A stretch of 64,000 bases of DNA from Asanoa sp. WMMD1127 (GCF_029626225.1 NZ_JARUBP010000001.1:1612001-1676000); one strand, 5' to 3'; counted from the stretch's first letter, positions 17,685-26,473 are shown. Numbers and translations are program-made. The notes: a model not told the origin generated them from the sequence alone.

Positions 17685-18971
17685 TTAGTAGCCGTACCGG
17701 CTCTTGAGGTGGCGCCACCAGTCGCGCAGCATCCACCGGTCGAACTCGGTGATCGACGAAGCGCTGCCGGCACGCATGATGAAGCCGCCGACACCGCTGG
17801 GCGTCCAGTCATAGAAGTCGTCCAGACCGTAGGTGTGGCCGATCTCGTGCAGGAGGATCGTCATGTTCTCGGCGTTGAGGTTGTTCATGTAGTACTCGCG
17901 GCCCATCCGCTGACCCCAGTCACCGCCGGCGCCGCCGCCGAAGCCGTCGGTCAGCCAGAGCGAATGGTCGTAGTGCCGTGCGGCGCCGCCCGGGCAGTTC
18001 GGGTACTGGCCGCCCTGGTTGAAGAACCGGCCGCACGGCGCGGCGCACTGCGGTGCGTTCTCGCGGATGTCGCCGACGTAGATGTCGACCGAGTTGTCGC
18101 TCCACTGCAGCTGCGCCCGGTCGCGCACCGCCCAGCCGACCACCCGCACGGGGACCTCGGTGTAGGGCCAGTTGTTGTGCCCCACCATCGCGTCCATCCA
18201 CTTGCGATACTGCCGGGCCAACGTGGCGTGCACCTGGTCGCGCTGGGCCGCGGTGACCGGCGCCGACGAGTCCCAGCGGACGCAGTAGTTGATGTGGCCG
18301 CGGTTGGCGAACAGCTGGTCCCAGCCGTAGTTGCGGAACCCGTAGAGGTTGCCGTTGTGGTAGGTCTGCTCCTGGTGGGCCCAGACCTGGTTGAGCGGGG
18401 TGACCAGGTTGGCCGGCGGGTTCCAGCCGCTGGCCGGCGGCGGAGTGGTCGCGCCGTGGGCCTTGACCTCCAGCAGGCCGACCGATCCGGCTCCACTTTG
18501 GAGCGTGATGCGCAGGCGGGTCGTCGACACGGCCGTGAACGTCACCTGGTTGTAGCGGTCGGCCGCGACCGGATAGCCGCTGGCGCCGGTCACGTCGGCG
18601 AAGGCGCTGCCGGTCCAGCGCTGCACCCGCCAGGAGGCGGGCACCCGTACGCCGCCGCCGTCGTCGAAGAAGTAGACCTCGACGGCGCGTACGGTCTGGG
18701 CGGTGGTCCAGGTCAGCTCGGCCCACTGCTGCCCCTGGTTGGGCCAGGTGCCCCAGCGCGGGTTGGCCGTGTCGTTGGAGCGTGGCGGGTCGATGCCGTC
18801 CCTGATGGCCGCGACGCTCTCCCATGGCGACGTGTAGGACGCGCTGGGCGTGGCCGTCCAGGCCAGGTTGTCACCGGGCGCGGCCTGGGCCGGGGCGCCG
18901 CCTGTGACGAGCGCGAGCCCGGCCGCCACCAGGATGCTCGCCGTGCTGGCCAGGGCTTTTCGGGTGTTCAT
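17685..18971 (-). CDS. Secreted zinc metalloprotease-like protein with N-terminal carbohydrate-binding-like domain
   Basis: 428-aa secreted protein. A signal peptide (ends GGAPAQAA) is followed by a discoidin-like domain (~30-175) nearly identical to the one ending the glycosidase at 10445-13732. The C-terminal part carries HEIGHTYGLDD starting at H375, a HExxHxxGxxD gluzincin/metzincin-like zinc site, plus several cysteines (likely disulfides). The start is the ATG at 18969-18971 with GAGAGGAG upstream. It lies inside the glycanase run, so it may cut the protein part of a glycoprotein whose arabinose decorations the GH127/GH43 enzymes remove. Peptidase activity is inferred from the motif. 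Confidence 0.75.
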   Translation of the reverse strand: MNTRKALASTASILVAAGLALVTGGAPAQAAPGDNLAWTATPSASYTSPWESVAAIRDGIDPPRSNDTANPRWGTWPNQGQQWAELTWTTAQTVRAVEVYFFDDGGGVRVPASWRVQRWTGSAFADVTGASGYPVAADRYNQVTFTAVSTTRLRITLQSGAGSVGLLEVKAHGATTPPPASGWNPPANLVTPLNQVWAHQEQTYHNGNLYGFRNYGWDQLFANRGHINYCVRWDSSAPVTAAQRDQVHATLARQYRKWMDAMVGHNNWPYTEVPVRVVGWAVRDRAQLQWSDNSVDIYVGDIRENAPQCAAPCGRFFNQGGQYPNCPGGAARHYDHSLWLTDGFGGGAGGDWGQRMGREYYMNNLNAENMTILLHEIGHTYGLDDFYDWTPSGVGGFIMRAGSASSITEFDRWMLRDWWRHLKSRYGY

Positions 18972-18988
18972 GGGGCTCCTCTCCATAG

Positions 18989-19004
18989 ATTGATGAAGAT
19001 CAAT
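18989..19004. promoter_or_regulatory. AT-rich inverted repeat before the metalloprotease gene
   Basis: ATTGAT (18989-18994) and ATCAAT (18999-19004) form a perfect repeat around GAAG, in a short AT-rich patch between the permease stop (19047) and the metalloprotease start (18971). It may be an operator, part of an internal promoter, or a hairpin that adjusts expression of distal operon genes. Confidence 0.4.
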
Positions 19005-19046
19005 TTCTTAGGCCGGAGTCCGCCCTTGATGGCGGATGCCGGTGTG

Positions 19047-19844
19047 TTACCCCTTGATGGCGCCCGAGGTGAAGCCCCGGACGTAGCTGCGCTGCATGAA
19101 CGCGAAGAGGATCAGGCACGGCACGGCCATGAAGACCACGCCGGCCTCGAGCGCCGCGTAGTCGATCGAGCCGTGGCTGGCCGTGCGCATGTTGACGACC
19201 GCGAGCGTGGTGGTGAACTTGTCGGTCGAGTTGAGCAGGATCAACGGGGCGAAGAACTCGCTCCACGAGGTCAGAAACGCGAACAGGCCGACGGTGACCA
19301 GCCCCGGCCGCACCGCCGGCAGCATGATCCGGACCAGCGTGCCGAGGCTGGCGCAGCCGTCCAGCTGCGCCGACTCTTCCAGTTCGTGCGGTACCGCTTC
19401 GAACGAGTTGCGCATCATGAAGATCGAGAAGGGCAGCTGGAACATGATCAGCACCAGGCTGAGGCCGATCAGCGTGTCTTCCAGCCCGAGCCAGCCGAGC
19501 AGCACGTAGAGGGCGATCAGGATCGTCGCGTACGGGACCATCAGGATCGCGAGGGTGACCAGGAAGAGCACGTCGCGGCCGGGGAAGCGGAACCGGCCGA
19601 ACGCGTAGCCGCCCAGCGTCGCGACCAGCAGTGTGCCCCCGACGGTCAGCGTGCTGACCACCACGCTGTTGACCACGTGGTGCGGCCGCACGCCACTGTC
19701 GGAGGTGAACAGGCGGTCGTAGTTCTCCAGCCCGAAACCCGAGCCGGTGCGGACCGAGGCCCACCCGCTCCACAGCAGGGGGAACAGGAACAGGATGGCC
19801 AGCGCGGCGCTGGTGACCGACCAGCCCAACCGGGAACGGGTCAT
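19047..19844 (-). CDS. MalG-type sugar ABC permease
   Basis: 265-aa inner-membrane permease with about six transmembrane segments and the EAA loop EESAQLDGCASLGTLVRIMLP, which docks with the ATPase. The C-terminus ends GFTSGAIKG, typical of MalG-type permeases. It starts 10 bp after the MalF-type permease gene. With the binding protein at 20871-22163 it makes a CUT1-type oligosaccharide importer; no ATPase gene is in this run, so a shared MsiK-like ATPase elsewhere is probably used, as is usual in actinomycetes. Confidence 0.9.
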   Translation of the reverse strand: MTRSRLGWSVTSAALAILFLFPLLWSGWASVRTGSGFGLENYDRLFTSDSGVRPHHVVNSVVVSTLTVGGTLLVATLGGYAFGRFRFPGRDVLFLVTLAILMVPYATILIALYVLLGWLGLEDTLIGLSLVLIMFQLPFSIFMMRNSFEAVPHELEESAQLDGCASLGTLVRIMLPAVRPGLVTVGLFAFLTSWSEFFAPLILLNSTDKFTTTLAVVNMRTASHGSIDYAALEAGVVFMAVPCLILFAFMQRSYVRGFTSGAIKG

Positions 19845-19854
19845 CGCGTGCTCC

Positions 19855-20802
19855 TCAGCTGGACCGGCGGCGCAGCACGCCGAGTTGGATGACGTTGAAG
19901 AGGACCAGGACCACCAGCAGCACCACCGAGATCCCGGCGGCGGAGCCCAGGTCGAGGCGGATGAAGGCCTCCCGGTAGATCACCATGACCAGCGAGGTGG
20001 TGCTGTTGTCGGGGCCGCCGCGGGTCAGGATCCAGAACTGGTCGAACGCCAGCAGCGAGCCGGTCACCATCAGCGTCAGCACGAGCGCGATGGTCGGCCG
20101 CAGCAGCGGCAGGGTGATGCCGCGGAACGTCTGCCAGCGGCTGGCGCCGTCGACCCGGGCCGCCTCGTAGATCTCCGGCGGGATCGCCTGCAGGCCGGTC
20201 AGCAGGATCAGCATGTTGAACCCCGCGAACCGCCAGAGCACCAGCACGACGGCCGAGCCCAGGGCCGAGTTGGCGCTGCCGCTGGTCCAGGAGACATAGC
20301 CGTCGACCAGCCCGACCGCGCGGAGCAGGTCGCTGACCGGGCCGATCTCGTCGCTGAGCAGGCCGAGGAAGAGCAGGGAGGCGCTGGCGAAGCCGACCGC
20401 CATCGGCAGGAAGAACGCGGTGCGGAAGAAGCCGACGCCGCGGCGGCGGTGCTGCACCAGCAGGGCCAGACCCAGCGAGACGGCGAACAGCAGCACCGTG
20501 ATGATCACCGTGTAGTTGACGGTGAACCAGGTCGCCGAGCGGACGAGTTCGTTGTCGCCGATGTCGGTGAAGTTCTCGGGCGCGTTGAACGTCGGCGGGG
20601 CCAGCAGCGGCCACTGATGCAGCGACATCCAGCCGACGAGCACGAGCGGCACGAGAAAGAAGAGCGCGACCATGACCGCCGTCGGGCTGGCGTACGCGAC
20701 CCCGAGCCAGGCGCGCCGGGTCTGGCGCCGCAGCACAGGGCGCCGGCGGGTGGGCGCCGGAGTCGTCCGCTCGGCCGGGCGCGGCGTCGTCACGGTGGTC
20801 AT
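19855..20802 (-). CDS. MalF-type sugar ABC permease
   Basis: 315-aa permease with a basic, Pro/Arg/Thr-rich cytoplasmic N-terminus, six predicted transmembrane segments and the EAA loop YEAARVDGASRWQTFRGITLP. I start it at the ATG at 20800-20802, which has GAGGA 5-6 bp upstream; a start 36 bp earlier is possible but lacks an RBS. Pairs with the MalG-type permease to form the membrane channel of the CUT1 importer. Confidence 0.9.
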   Translation of the reverse strand: MTTVTTPRPAERTTPAPTRRRPVLRRQTRRAWLGVAYASPTAVMVALFFLVPLVLVGWMSLHQWPLLAPPTFNAPENFTDIGDNELVRSATWFTVNYTVIITVLLFAVSLGLALLVQHRRRGVGFFRTAFFLPMAVGFASASLLFLGLLSDEIGPVSDLLRAVGLVDGYVSWTSGSANSALGSAVVLVLWRFAGFNMLILLTGLQAIPPEIYEAARVDGASRWQTFRGITLPLLRPTIALVLTLMVTGSLLAFDQFWILTRGGPDNSTTSLVMVIYREAFIRLDLGSAAGISVVLLVVLVLFNVIQLGVLRRRSS

Positions 20803-20870
20803 CTTCGTCCTCGTGGGTCGGTGGGTGGGGCCTGGCACGGCCTACCGGGCCCCACCCAGGCGTGGGCGGG

Positions 20871-22163
20871 TCAGCTCTGTTGCAGCGACTTCGTGATGTC
20901 GGCGTTGCCGGTGCTCAGCGCCGAAGCGGCGTCACCGAACAGCGCGCCCCGCACCGTCTGCAGCCACGGACTCTGCGGGTCGTTGAAGGACGCGTTGAAG
21001 TTCCGGGCGTACGGCGTCTCGCCCTTGGCCATCAGCGAGTTGATCAGCACGACCCGCGGGTCGGCCGACGAGTACTTGTTGGACGCCAGGTCGGTGCGGG
21101 TCGGCACGCCCTTGCTCTTGGCGACGACCTCGATCTGCGCCTCGTCGGACATCGTCCAGGCCAGGAAGTCCCAGGCCTGCGCCTGCTTGGTGCTGGTGGC
21201 GCCGATGCCGATCGCGTCGCCGCCCACGAAGGTCGACTCGCCCCCGTCGAGACCGGGAATCGGGGCCACGCCCATCTTCACGCCCTTCTCCTCGATCAGG
21301 CCGAGCCAGACCGACGGGCCGGGCGCGATGCCGACCTTCCCGTTCTGCAGGGCGCCGAGCCACGTGGGTCCGGCCTCGTCCTTCGACGCCGGCGCGGCCA
21401 CGCCCTCGTCGTAGAGCACGCGGTAGAGGGCGAAGACGTCCGCCATCTCCTTCGAGTCGATCTTCGCGGTGCTGCCCTCGGCGTCGAGCACGTCGCCGCC
21501 CGCCGCCCAGACCGACGGCCAGAAGGTGAACTCGACGCAGCCGCCGCAGTTGCCGCCGAAGTAGGTTCCGTTGACGTCGCCGCCCAGCTTGTCAATCTTG
21601 CGGGCGTGGTCGGCGAACTCCTTGAGCGTGGTCGGCGGCTTCTCCGGATCGAGGCCGGCCTTGGCGTAGAGGTCCTTGTTGTAGAGCAGCACCGACATGT
21701 CGATGGTGTGCGGCACCGCGTAGTTCTTGCCCTCCCAGGTGGCCGCCTTCACGTGCGCCGGGGCGACCTTGTCCTTGACGTCGAGCGCCCCGAACCGGTC
21801 GGTCAGGTCGACCCACAGGCCCTGCGACGCGTACTGCGCGGCGAACACCACGTCGGAGGCGAACAGGTCGGGCAGCGCCCGGGCGCCGGCCGCCGAGGCC
21901 AGCTTGGCGGGGTACTCCTCGTTGGGGTAGGCGGTCACCTCCACCTTGTTCTTGTGGGTGGCGTTGTACTTCTCCGCGTACGCCTTGGAGACCGCCTCGG
22001 TGGCGGCCCGGGTCCACAGGGTCAGGGTGGCGCCGTCGTCGGCCGAGGCCGCCTGGGTGCCGCCGCCGCCCGCGTCGTCGTCGTTGCCGCAGGCGGCAAC
22101 CGCGGTCATCAGGAGCGCCGCCGCGGTGACAGCGACGACGCGTCGTGCTCGATATCTAGCCAT
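20871..22163 (-). CDS. Sugar ABC solute-binding lipoprotein (CUT1)
   Basis: 430-aa lipoprotein: signal peptide with lipobox AVAAC, acidic/Gly-rich linker, then a family-1 solute-binding fold (LTLWTRAATEAVSKAYAEKY, YNKDLYAKAGLDPEKPPTT, WDFLAWTMSDEAQ). The ATG at 22161-22163 has AAGGAG upstream and overlaps the 3' end of the GH127 gene by 8 bp, so translation is probably coupled. It would deliver oligosaccharides released by the secreted glycosidases downstream to the two permeases. Confidence 0.9.
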   Translation of the reverse strand: MARYRARRVVAVTAAALLMTAVAACGNDDDAGGGGTQAASADDGATLTLWTRAATEAVSKAYAEKYNATHKNKVEVTAYPNEEYPAKLASAAGARALPDLFASDVVFAAQYASQGLWVDLTDRFGALDVKDKVAPAHVKAATWEGKNYAVPHTIDMSVLLYNKDLYAKAGLDPEKPPTTLKEFADHARKIDKLGGDVNGTYFGGNCGGCVEFTFWPSVWAAGGDVLDAEGSTAKIDSKEMADVFALYRVLYDEGVAAPASKDEAGPTWLGALQNGKVGIAPGPSVWLGLIEEKGVKMGVAPIPGLDGGESTFVGGDAIGIGATSTKQAQAWDFLAWTMSDEAQIEVVAKSKGVPTRTDLASNKYSSADPRVVLINSLMAKGETPYARNFNASFNDPQSPWLQTVRGALFGDAASALSTGNADITKSLQQS

Positions 22164-24087
22164 CGGTGCTCCTTCGCCGAGGGGATGGGACAGTGGGCAG
22201 CCAGACCCGCATGGTGGCGGGCCCGCGGCGGGCCCAGCGGTGGTAGGGCAGCAGCCGGATCGGGGTGAGGTCGGGGTCCTCGGTGGCGCCGTCCGGGCGG
22301 TCGTAGGGCCAGCCGGCATCAGACGACGCGGCGAACCCGGCCCACACGGTGACGCCGTCGGCGCCGTCGACCGGCGTGCGGCTCTCGTCGACCCGCAGCC
22401 GGTCGAGGTCGCCCACGGGCTCGTCCATCGGCGACTCGGCGCAGTAGACGACCGGGCCGCGCTCGACGGCGACACAGCCGCGCACGGCGTCGATCCGCCG
22501 GTCGGGCGCGGTGAACCGGGGCGCGACGGGCAGGTGCAGCCGAATCTCGTCGCCGACCGCGAAGGCCCGGCGCACGGTGACGGCGGGTGCGCTCGCCGGC
22601 GACGTCACGCCGTCGACCGTGACGGTGGCGCCCTCCGCCCAGGCCGGGACGCGCAGCGTCAGCGGCCACTCGCCGCCGTCGGTCGCGGTGACCCGGATCG
22701 TCACGTTGCCGTCGGCCGGGTAGGCCGTGGTCAGCTCCACGGCGACGTGGCGCCCATCGGCCAGCCGGGTGTCGATGGTGGCGTCCGCGTACTGCAGCAC
22801 CCGCAGCCCTTCGTCGTCGGCCGCGGCCAGATAGGTGCTCAGGCTGGCCAGCAGGCGGGACACGTTGGGCAGGCAGCAGGAGACCTCGAACCAGGGTGCC
22901 CGCGGGCCACCGCCGAACCCGAGCTGCTCCTCGTCGTCGGGCAGCGACCGGGTCGGCGTGCGCTGGTGCAGCGTGTGCGCGTAGAAGAAGGCGCGGCCGT
23001 CGTCCTCGATGGCGGTCGCGACCACGTTGTAGAGGATGCGTTCGATCACGTCGGCGTAGCGGACCTCGCCGGTGGCCAGCAGCAACCGCCAGGCCACCAG
23101 CACGGCCGCGACGCCGGCGCAGCTCTCGGAGTAGGCGCGGTCGGACGGCAGCACGAAGTCGTCACCGAACGCCTCGTCCATGTGCCGGGAGCCCATGCCG
23201 CCGGTCAGGTAGGTGCGGCGGGCCAGCGTGCGGTCGAACTGCGCGGCGACCGTGCGGAGCAGCTCGTCGTCGCCGGTCTCCACCGCCACGTCGACCACGC
23301 CGGCCGCCAGATAGAGGGCGCGCACCGCGTGTCCACGCAGGACGGTCGCCGCCCGGACCGGGATGTCGTCGCTGAAGTAGGACCAGCCGAACTGGTGCTG
23401 TGGCAGGCTCTGGTGCCCGCGCCGGTTGACGAACAGGGCGGCCTGGTCGAGGTAACGCCGCTGGCCGGTGACGCGGTAGAGCTCGACGAGCGCGGGCTCG
23501 ATCTCCGGGTGACCGCAGACGCCGGCGCTGCCGTCCTCCCCGAAGGTGGCGCAGACGTGGTCGGCCACCTTCGTCGCGACGTCGAGCAGCGGACCCGGGC
23601 CGTGCACGCGGGTGTGTGCCACCGCGGCCTGGATCAGGTGGCCGGCACAGTAGAGCTCGTGGCCCCAGGCCAGGTCGCTCCAACGCGGTGCCTGACCCGG
23701 GCGGCCGTACGCCGTGTTGAGGTAACCGTCGCCCTCCTGCGCGCCACCGACCAGCGCGACCAGCTCGTCGATCTCGCGCACCCGCGCCGGATCGGCCCGG
23801 CGGCCGGTCTCCCACGACATCGCCTCGATCAGCTTGTAGACCTCGGAATCGGCGAACTCCCGTCCCCGGTGCTCGGCCGGCCCCGTCGCGGCGCCGATCG
23901 TGAAGTTGCCGGTCCATCCGACCTTGTCCATCCAGGCGCGGGCGTGGTCCAGGCTGCCTTCGCTGATCACCCGCTGCCGGTCGGCCCAGAACCCCGCGGT
24001 GATCCGCGCCTCGGCCAGGCCGAGCGGCCGCAGAACGCCGCGGGACGGGTCCACCGGCCGGCCGCCGGTGGGGTCGGAAGCTGCCAC
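22156..24087 (-). CDS. Intracellular GH127 beta-L-arabinofuranosidase
   Basis: 643-aa DUF1680/GH127 enzyme of the usual HypBA1 length and without a signal peptide, so cytoplasmic. The E-x-C zinc pair is in YSESCAG and the Cys-Cys pair carrying the nucleophile is in VSCCLPN. It probably splits beta-arabino-oligosaccharides after import by the transporter encoded directly downstream. GTG start with GGAGGT at 6-7 bp. First gene of the long minus-strand run; an 18-bp LacI-type operator lies 42 bp upstream of it. Confidence 0.88.
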   Translation of the reverse strand: MAASDPTGGRPVDPSRGVLRPLGLAEARITAGFWADRQRVISEGSLDHARAWMDKVGWTGNFTIGAATGPAEHRGREFADSEVYKLIEAMSWETGRRADPARVREIDELVALVGGAQEGDGYLNTAYGRPGQAPRWSDLAWGHELYCAGHLIQAAVAHTRVHGPGPLLDVATKVADHVCATFGEDGSAGVCGHPEIEPALVELYRVTGQRRYLDQAALFVNRRGHQSLPQHQFGWSYFSDDIPVRAATVLRGHAVRALYLAAGVVDVAVETGDDELLRTVAAQFDRTLARRTYLTGGMGSRHMDEAFGDDFVLPSDRAYSESCAGVAAVLVAWRLLLATGEVRYADVIERILYNVVATAIEDDGRAFFYAHTLHQRTPTRSLPDDEEQLGFGGGPRAPWFEVSCCLPNVSRLLASLSTYLAAADDEGLRVLQYADATIDTRLADGRHVAVELTTAYPADGNVTIRVTATDGGEWPLTLRVPAWAEGATVTVDGVTSPASAPAVTVRRAFAVGDEIRLHLPVAPRFTAPDRRIDAVRGCVAVERGPVVYCAESPMDEPVGDLDRLRVDESRTPVDGADGVTVWAGFAASSDAGWPYDRPDGATEDPDLTPIRLLPYHRWARRGPATMRVWLPTVPSPRRRSTDG

Positions 24088-24128
24088 CGTTGTTACCTCC
24101 AGGTTTCGTGATGGCGCTCACTCTGGAC

Positions 24129-24146
24129 GCCGAAATCGTTTTCGGC
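24129..24146. promoter_or_regulatory. LacI-type operator (18-bp inverted repeat)
   Basis: GCCGAAA-TCGT-TTTCGGC: perfect 7-bp arms with a central CG, the typical form of an actinobacterial LacI-family operator. It lies between the divergent GH127-led operon and lacI gene, where it can block both promoters. A weaker look-alike with an AAACG core (GCAAACGCTTCC) is at 24169-24180. Confidence 0.8.
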
Positions 24147-24232
24147 AAGATGGCAAATCGGCCAGCTCGCAAACGCTTCCGCGGCTGATACTTTGCCGTC
24201 AGATGGTGAAAACGTCGGCGAAAGGTTTTCCG

Positions 24233-25270
24233 ATGGGTCGGCACCGCTCGCAGGCCGTGACGCTGTCCGACGTCGCGCGCCGGGCCGGCGTCTCGGTGGC
24301 CACGGCATCGAAGGCGCTCAACGACCGGGCCCAGGTGGCCGCCGCGACCCGGCAACGGGTGCTGCAGGCCGCGAGCGACCTGTCGTTCCATCCCAACGCG
24401 CTCGCCCGCGGCCTGATCGTCGGCCGCACGCGGACCATCGGCCTGCTCACCGACGAGCTCGGCGGCCGGTTCTCGATCCCGATCCTGCTCGGCGCCGAGA
24501 ACGCGCTGGGCAACGAGCAGATGTCGGTGCTGCTGTGCGACGCCCGCGGCGACGCGATCCGCCGTCAGCACTACATCCGCACGCTGCTCGCGCGGCGGGT
24601 CGACGGTTTCATCGTGCTCGGCGACAGCAACGACATCCGGCCGTCGCTGACCCGCGACATCCCGGTGCCGGTGGTCTACGTCTACGGCGAGTCCGCGGAC
24701 CCCGACGACTTCTCGCTCCTCGCCGACGACGAGGGCGGCGCCCGGCTCGCGGTCGAGCACCTCGTGGCCCTCGGCCGGCGCCGGATCGCGCACGTCACCG
24801 GCCCGCACGCCTACCGGGCGGCCCGCGACCGGGTCAAGGGCATGCGCGCGGTGCTGGCCGAACACGACCTGTCGCCGGCCGGCGGCGAGCCGCTCTACGG
24901 CGAGTGGTCGCAGCGCTGGGGCCGGCACGCCGCCCGCATGCTGCTCAACACGGACCCGGAAATCGACGCCGTCTTCTGCGGCAACGACCAGATCGCCACC
25001 GGCGTCTCCCAGACGCTGCTCGACCTGGGCCGCCGCATCCCCGACGACGTGGCGATCGTCGGCTACGACAACTGGGAGGACTTCGCGACCGACTGCCGCC
25101 CACCCCTGACCACCGTGGACCTCAACCTTGAACGACTCGGCGCGACGGCGGTGGAGCACTTGTTCGCGGCGCTCGACGGCACCCCGTCCGCCGGCGTGGT
25201 CCGCCAACCCTGCCGCCTGGTGATCCGCGAATCCACCGTCCCGGCCACGGTCCCACAGCAGCGCACCTAG
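24233..25270 (+). CDS. LacI-family repressor of the arabinofuranoside operon
   Basis: 345-aa GalR/LacI regulator with HTH TLSDVARRAGVSVATASKALN (~9-29), hinge SFHPNALARGL and a sugar-binding C-terminal domain (FCGNDQIATGV, AIVGYDNWEDF). I choose the ATG at 24233 because GAAAGG lies 7 bp before it; an in-frame ATG 30 bp upstream has no RBS. Its divergence from the GH127/ABC/glycosidase run and the operator between them make it the likely regulator of that run, including itself. Confidence 0.9.
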   Translation: MGRHRSQAVTLSDVARRAGVSVATASKALNDRAQVAAATRQRVLQAASDLSFHPNALARGLIVGRTRTIGLLTDELGGRFSIPILLGAENALGNEQMSVLLCDARGDAIRRQHYIRTLLARRVDGFIVLGDSNDIRPSLTRDIPVPVVYVYGESADPDDFSLLADDEGGARLAVEHLVALGRRRIAHVTGPHAYRAARDRVKGMRAVLAEHDLSPAGGEPLYGEWSQRWGRHAARMLLNTDPEIDAVFCGNDQIATGVSQTLLDLGRRIPDDVAIVGYDNWEDFATDCRPPLTTVDLNLERLGATAVEHLFAALDGTPSAGVVRQPCRLVIRESTVPATVPQQRT

Positions 25271-25731
25271 GCCGCCGCGGCGAAGGTGGTGATGGCGGCG
25301 GCCACCATGAGGGCGTGCAGGAGCATGTGCTCCAGGTTGGGGCGCGGGCGGTCGCCGATCCTCGGCAGCACCATCAGCGTCTGGGCGTAGGTGCGCGCGT
25401 GCAGCTCGGTCCACGTCACGCCCGTGCCCGCGGTCGCCCACGGGACGGTGACGCCAACGAGGTAGGGCAGCCACCAGAGCAGCAGGCCGCCGAGCACCGC
25501 GAGCAGTTCGAGGCCGCCGGCCGCGTAGCCCAGCGCCGGCACGTCGAGTGCGGCGCCGAGCCCGAGCAGCACCGCGGGCAGCACCATGACCGGCGCGTTG
25601 ACGGCGACCTCGGTGCGCTGCTCGGCTCGGGCGGCGTCGCGCACGTTGTTGAGCGGATAGACGTCGACCAGCGTCATGACCAGGAAATACGCCACCGAGG
25701 CGAGGATCAGCGTGAGGGCCAGCGCGAGCAT
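25267..25731 (-). CDS. Small integral membrane protein
   Basis: 154-aa protein with four hydrophobic segments (near residues 1-22, 45-65, 70-92 and 135-152) and a polar loop with YPLNNVRDAARAEQRTE after the first. I do not recognise a precise family. It overlaps the 3' end of the convergent lacI gene by 4 bp. It is divergent from a TetR gene with two matching inverted repeats between them, so it is almost certainly the repressor's target. Confidence 0.7.
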   Translation of the reverse strand: MLALALTLILASVAYFLVMTLVDVYPLNNVRDAARAEQRTEVAVNAPVMVLPAVLLGLGAALDVPALGYAAGGLELLAVLGGLLLWWLPYLVGVTVPWATAGTGVTWTELHARTYAQTLMVLPRIGDRPRPNLEHMLLHALMVAAAITTFAAAA

Positions 25732-25745
25732 GTCCCGACTCCATT

Positions 25746-25792
25746 CTTACGGTGTAAGTTTCTGCTAGCCTGAGCCTGACTTACGCCGTAAG
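25746..25792. promoter_or_regulatory. Paired TetR operators
   Basis: Two perfect 13-bp palindromes of identical form, CTTACGGTGTAAG (25746-25758) and CTTACGCCGTAAG (25780-25792), 34 bp centre to centre, occupy the divergent promoter between the membrane-protein gene and the tetR-like gene. The arms CTTAC/GTAAG are identical and only the three central bases differ. Confidence 0.85.
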
Positions 25793-25813
25793 AATCGTCA
25801 AGGGGTAAATGTC

Positions 25814-26473
25814 ATGGCGGAGCGCCGAGTGGGCACCAAGGCCGGGCTGACCCGGGAGCTCGTGTTCGACGCGGCACTGGACTATGTGGACGCCCACGGC
25901 CTGCCCGCGCTGTCGATGCGCAAGCTTGGTGCGGCGCTGGGCGTCGAGGCGATGACGCTCTACAACTACGTCCCCAACAAGGACGCGCTGCTCGACGGCC
26001 TGGTCGACCGGGTCATGGAGACCGCCTTCGCCGGGCTCGACACGCCGGGTCCGGGCGGCTGGGTGCCCTGGATGCGGGAGTTCGCCCACGGGCTGCGCGC
26101 CGCGCTGCTCGCCCATCCCGGCGTGCTGCCGCTGGCCGCCACCCGACCGGTCAACTCGCCCGACGCGCTGCGGATGTCGGAGCGCTGGCTGGCCGGGATG
26201 CGCGCGGCGGGCGTACCGCTGGGTCGAGCCATGGACGTCGTCAACGTGATCGCCACGTTCACGATCGGGCACACCCTCGCCGAGGTCGGCCAGACGCCGG
26301 GGCATGAGGGCACCGAGCCCAGCCTGGACGACCGGGCCGGCGAGTTGGACCCGGCCGAGTTCCCCAACCTGACCGAGATCCTGTCGACCCGGGCCGGCCT
26401 CGACTTCACGAGCCGGTTCGCGGAGGCGGTCGACATCCTGCTGGCCGGCTACGCCGCGCTGCCGGTCAGGTGA
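25814..26473 (+). CDS. TetR-family repressor (TetR_C type)
   Basis: 219-aa regulator. The HTH is at ~28-50 (LSMRKLGAALGVEAMTLYNYVPNK region) with the TetR-like TLYNYVPNKDALLDGL, and the C-terminal half is of the tetracycline-repressor type (GHTLAEVGQ, TSRFAEAVDILLAG). GGGG lies upstream of the ATG at 25814. Divergent from the small membrane protein, with two operators between. Its 3' end overlaps the convergent hydrolase gene by 8 bp. Confidence 0.88.
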   Translation: MAERRVGTKAGLTRELVFDAALDYVDAHGLPALSMRKLGAALGVEAMTLYNYVPNKDALLDGLVDRVMETAFAGLDTPGPGGWVPWMREFAHGLRAALLAHPGVLPLAATRPVNSPDALRMSERWLAGMRAAGVPLGRAMDVVNVIATFTIGHTLAEVGQTPGHEGTEPSLDDRAGELDPAEFPNLTEILSTRAGLDFTSRFAEAVDILLAGYAALPVR

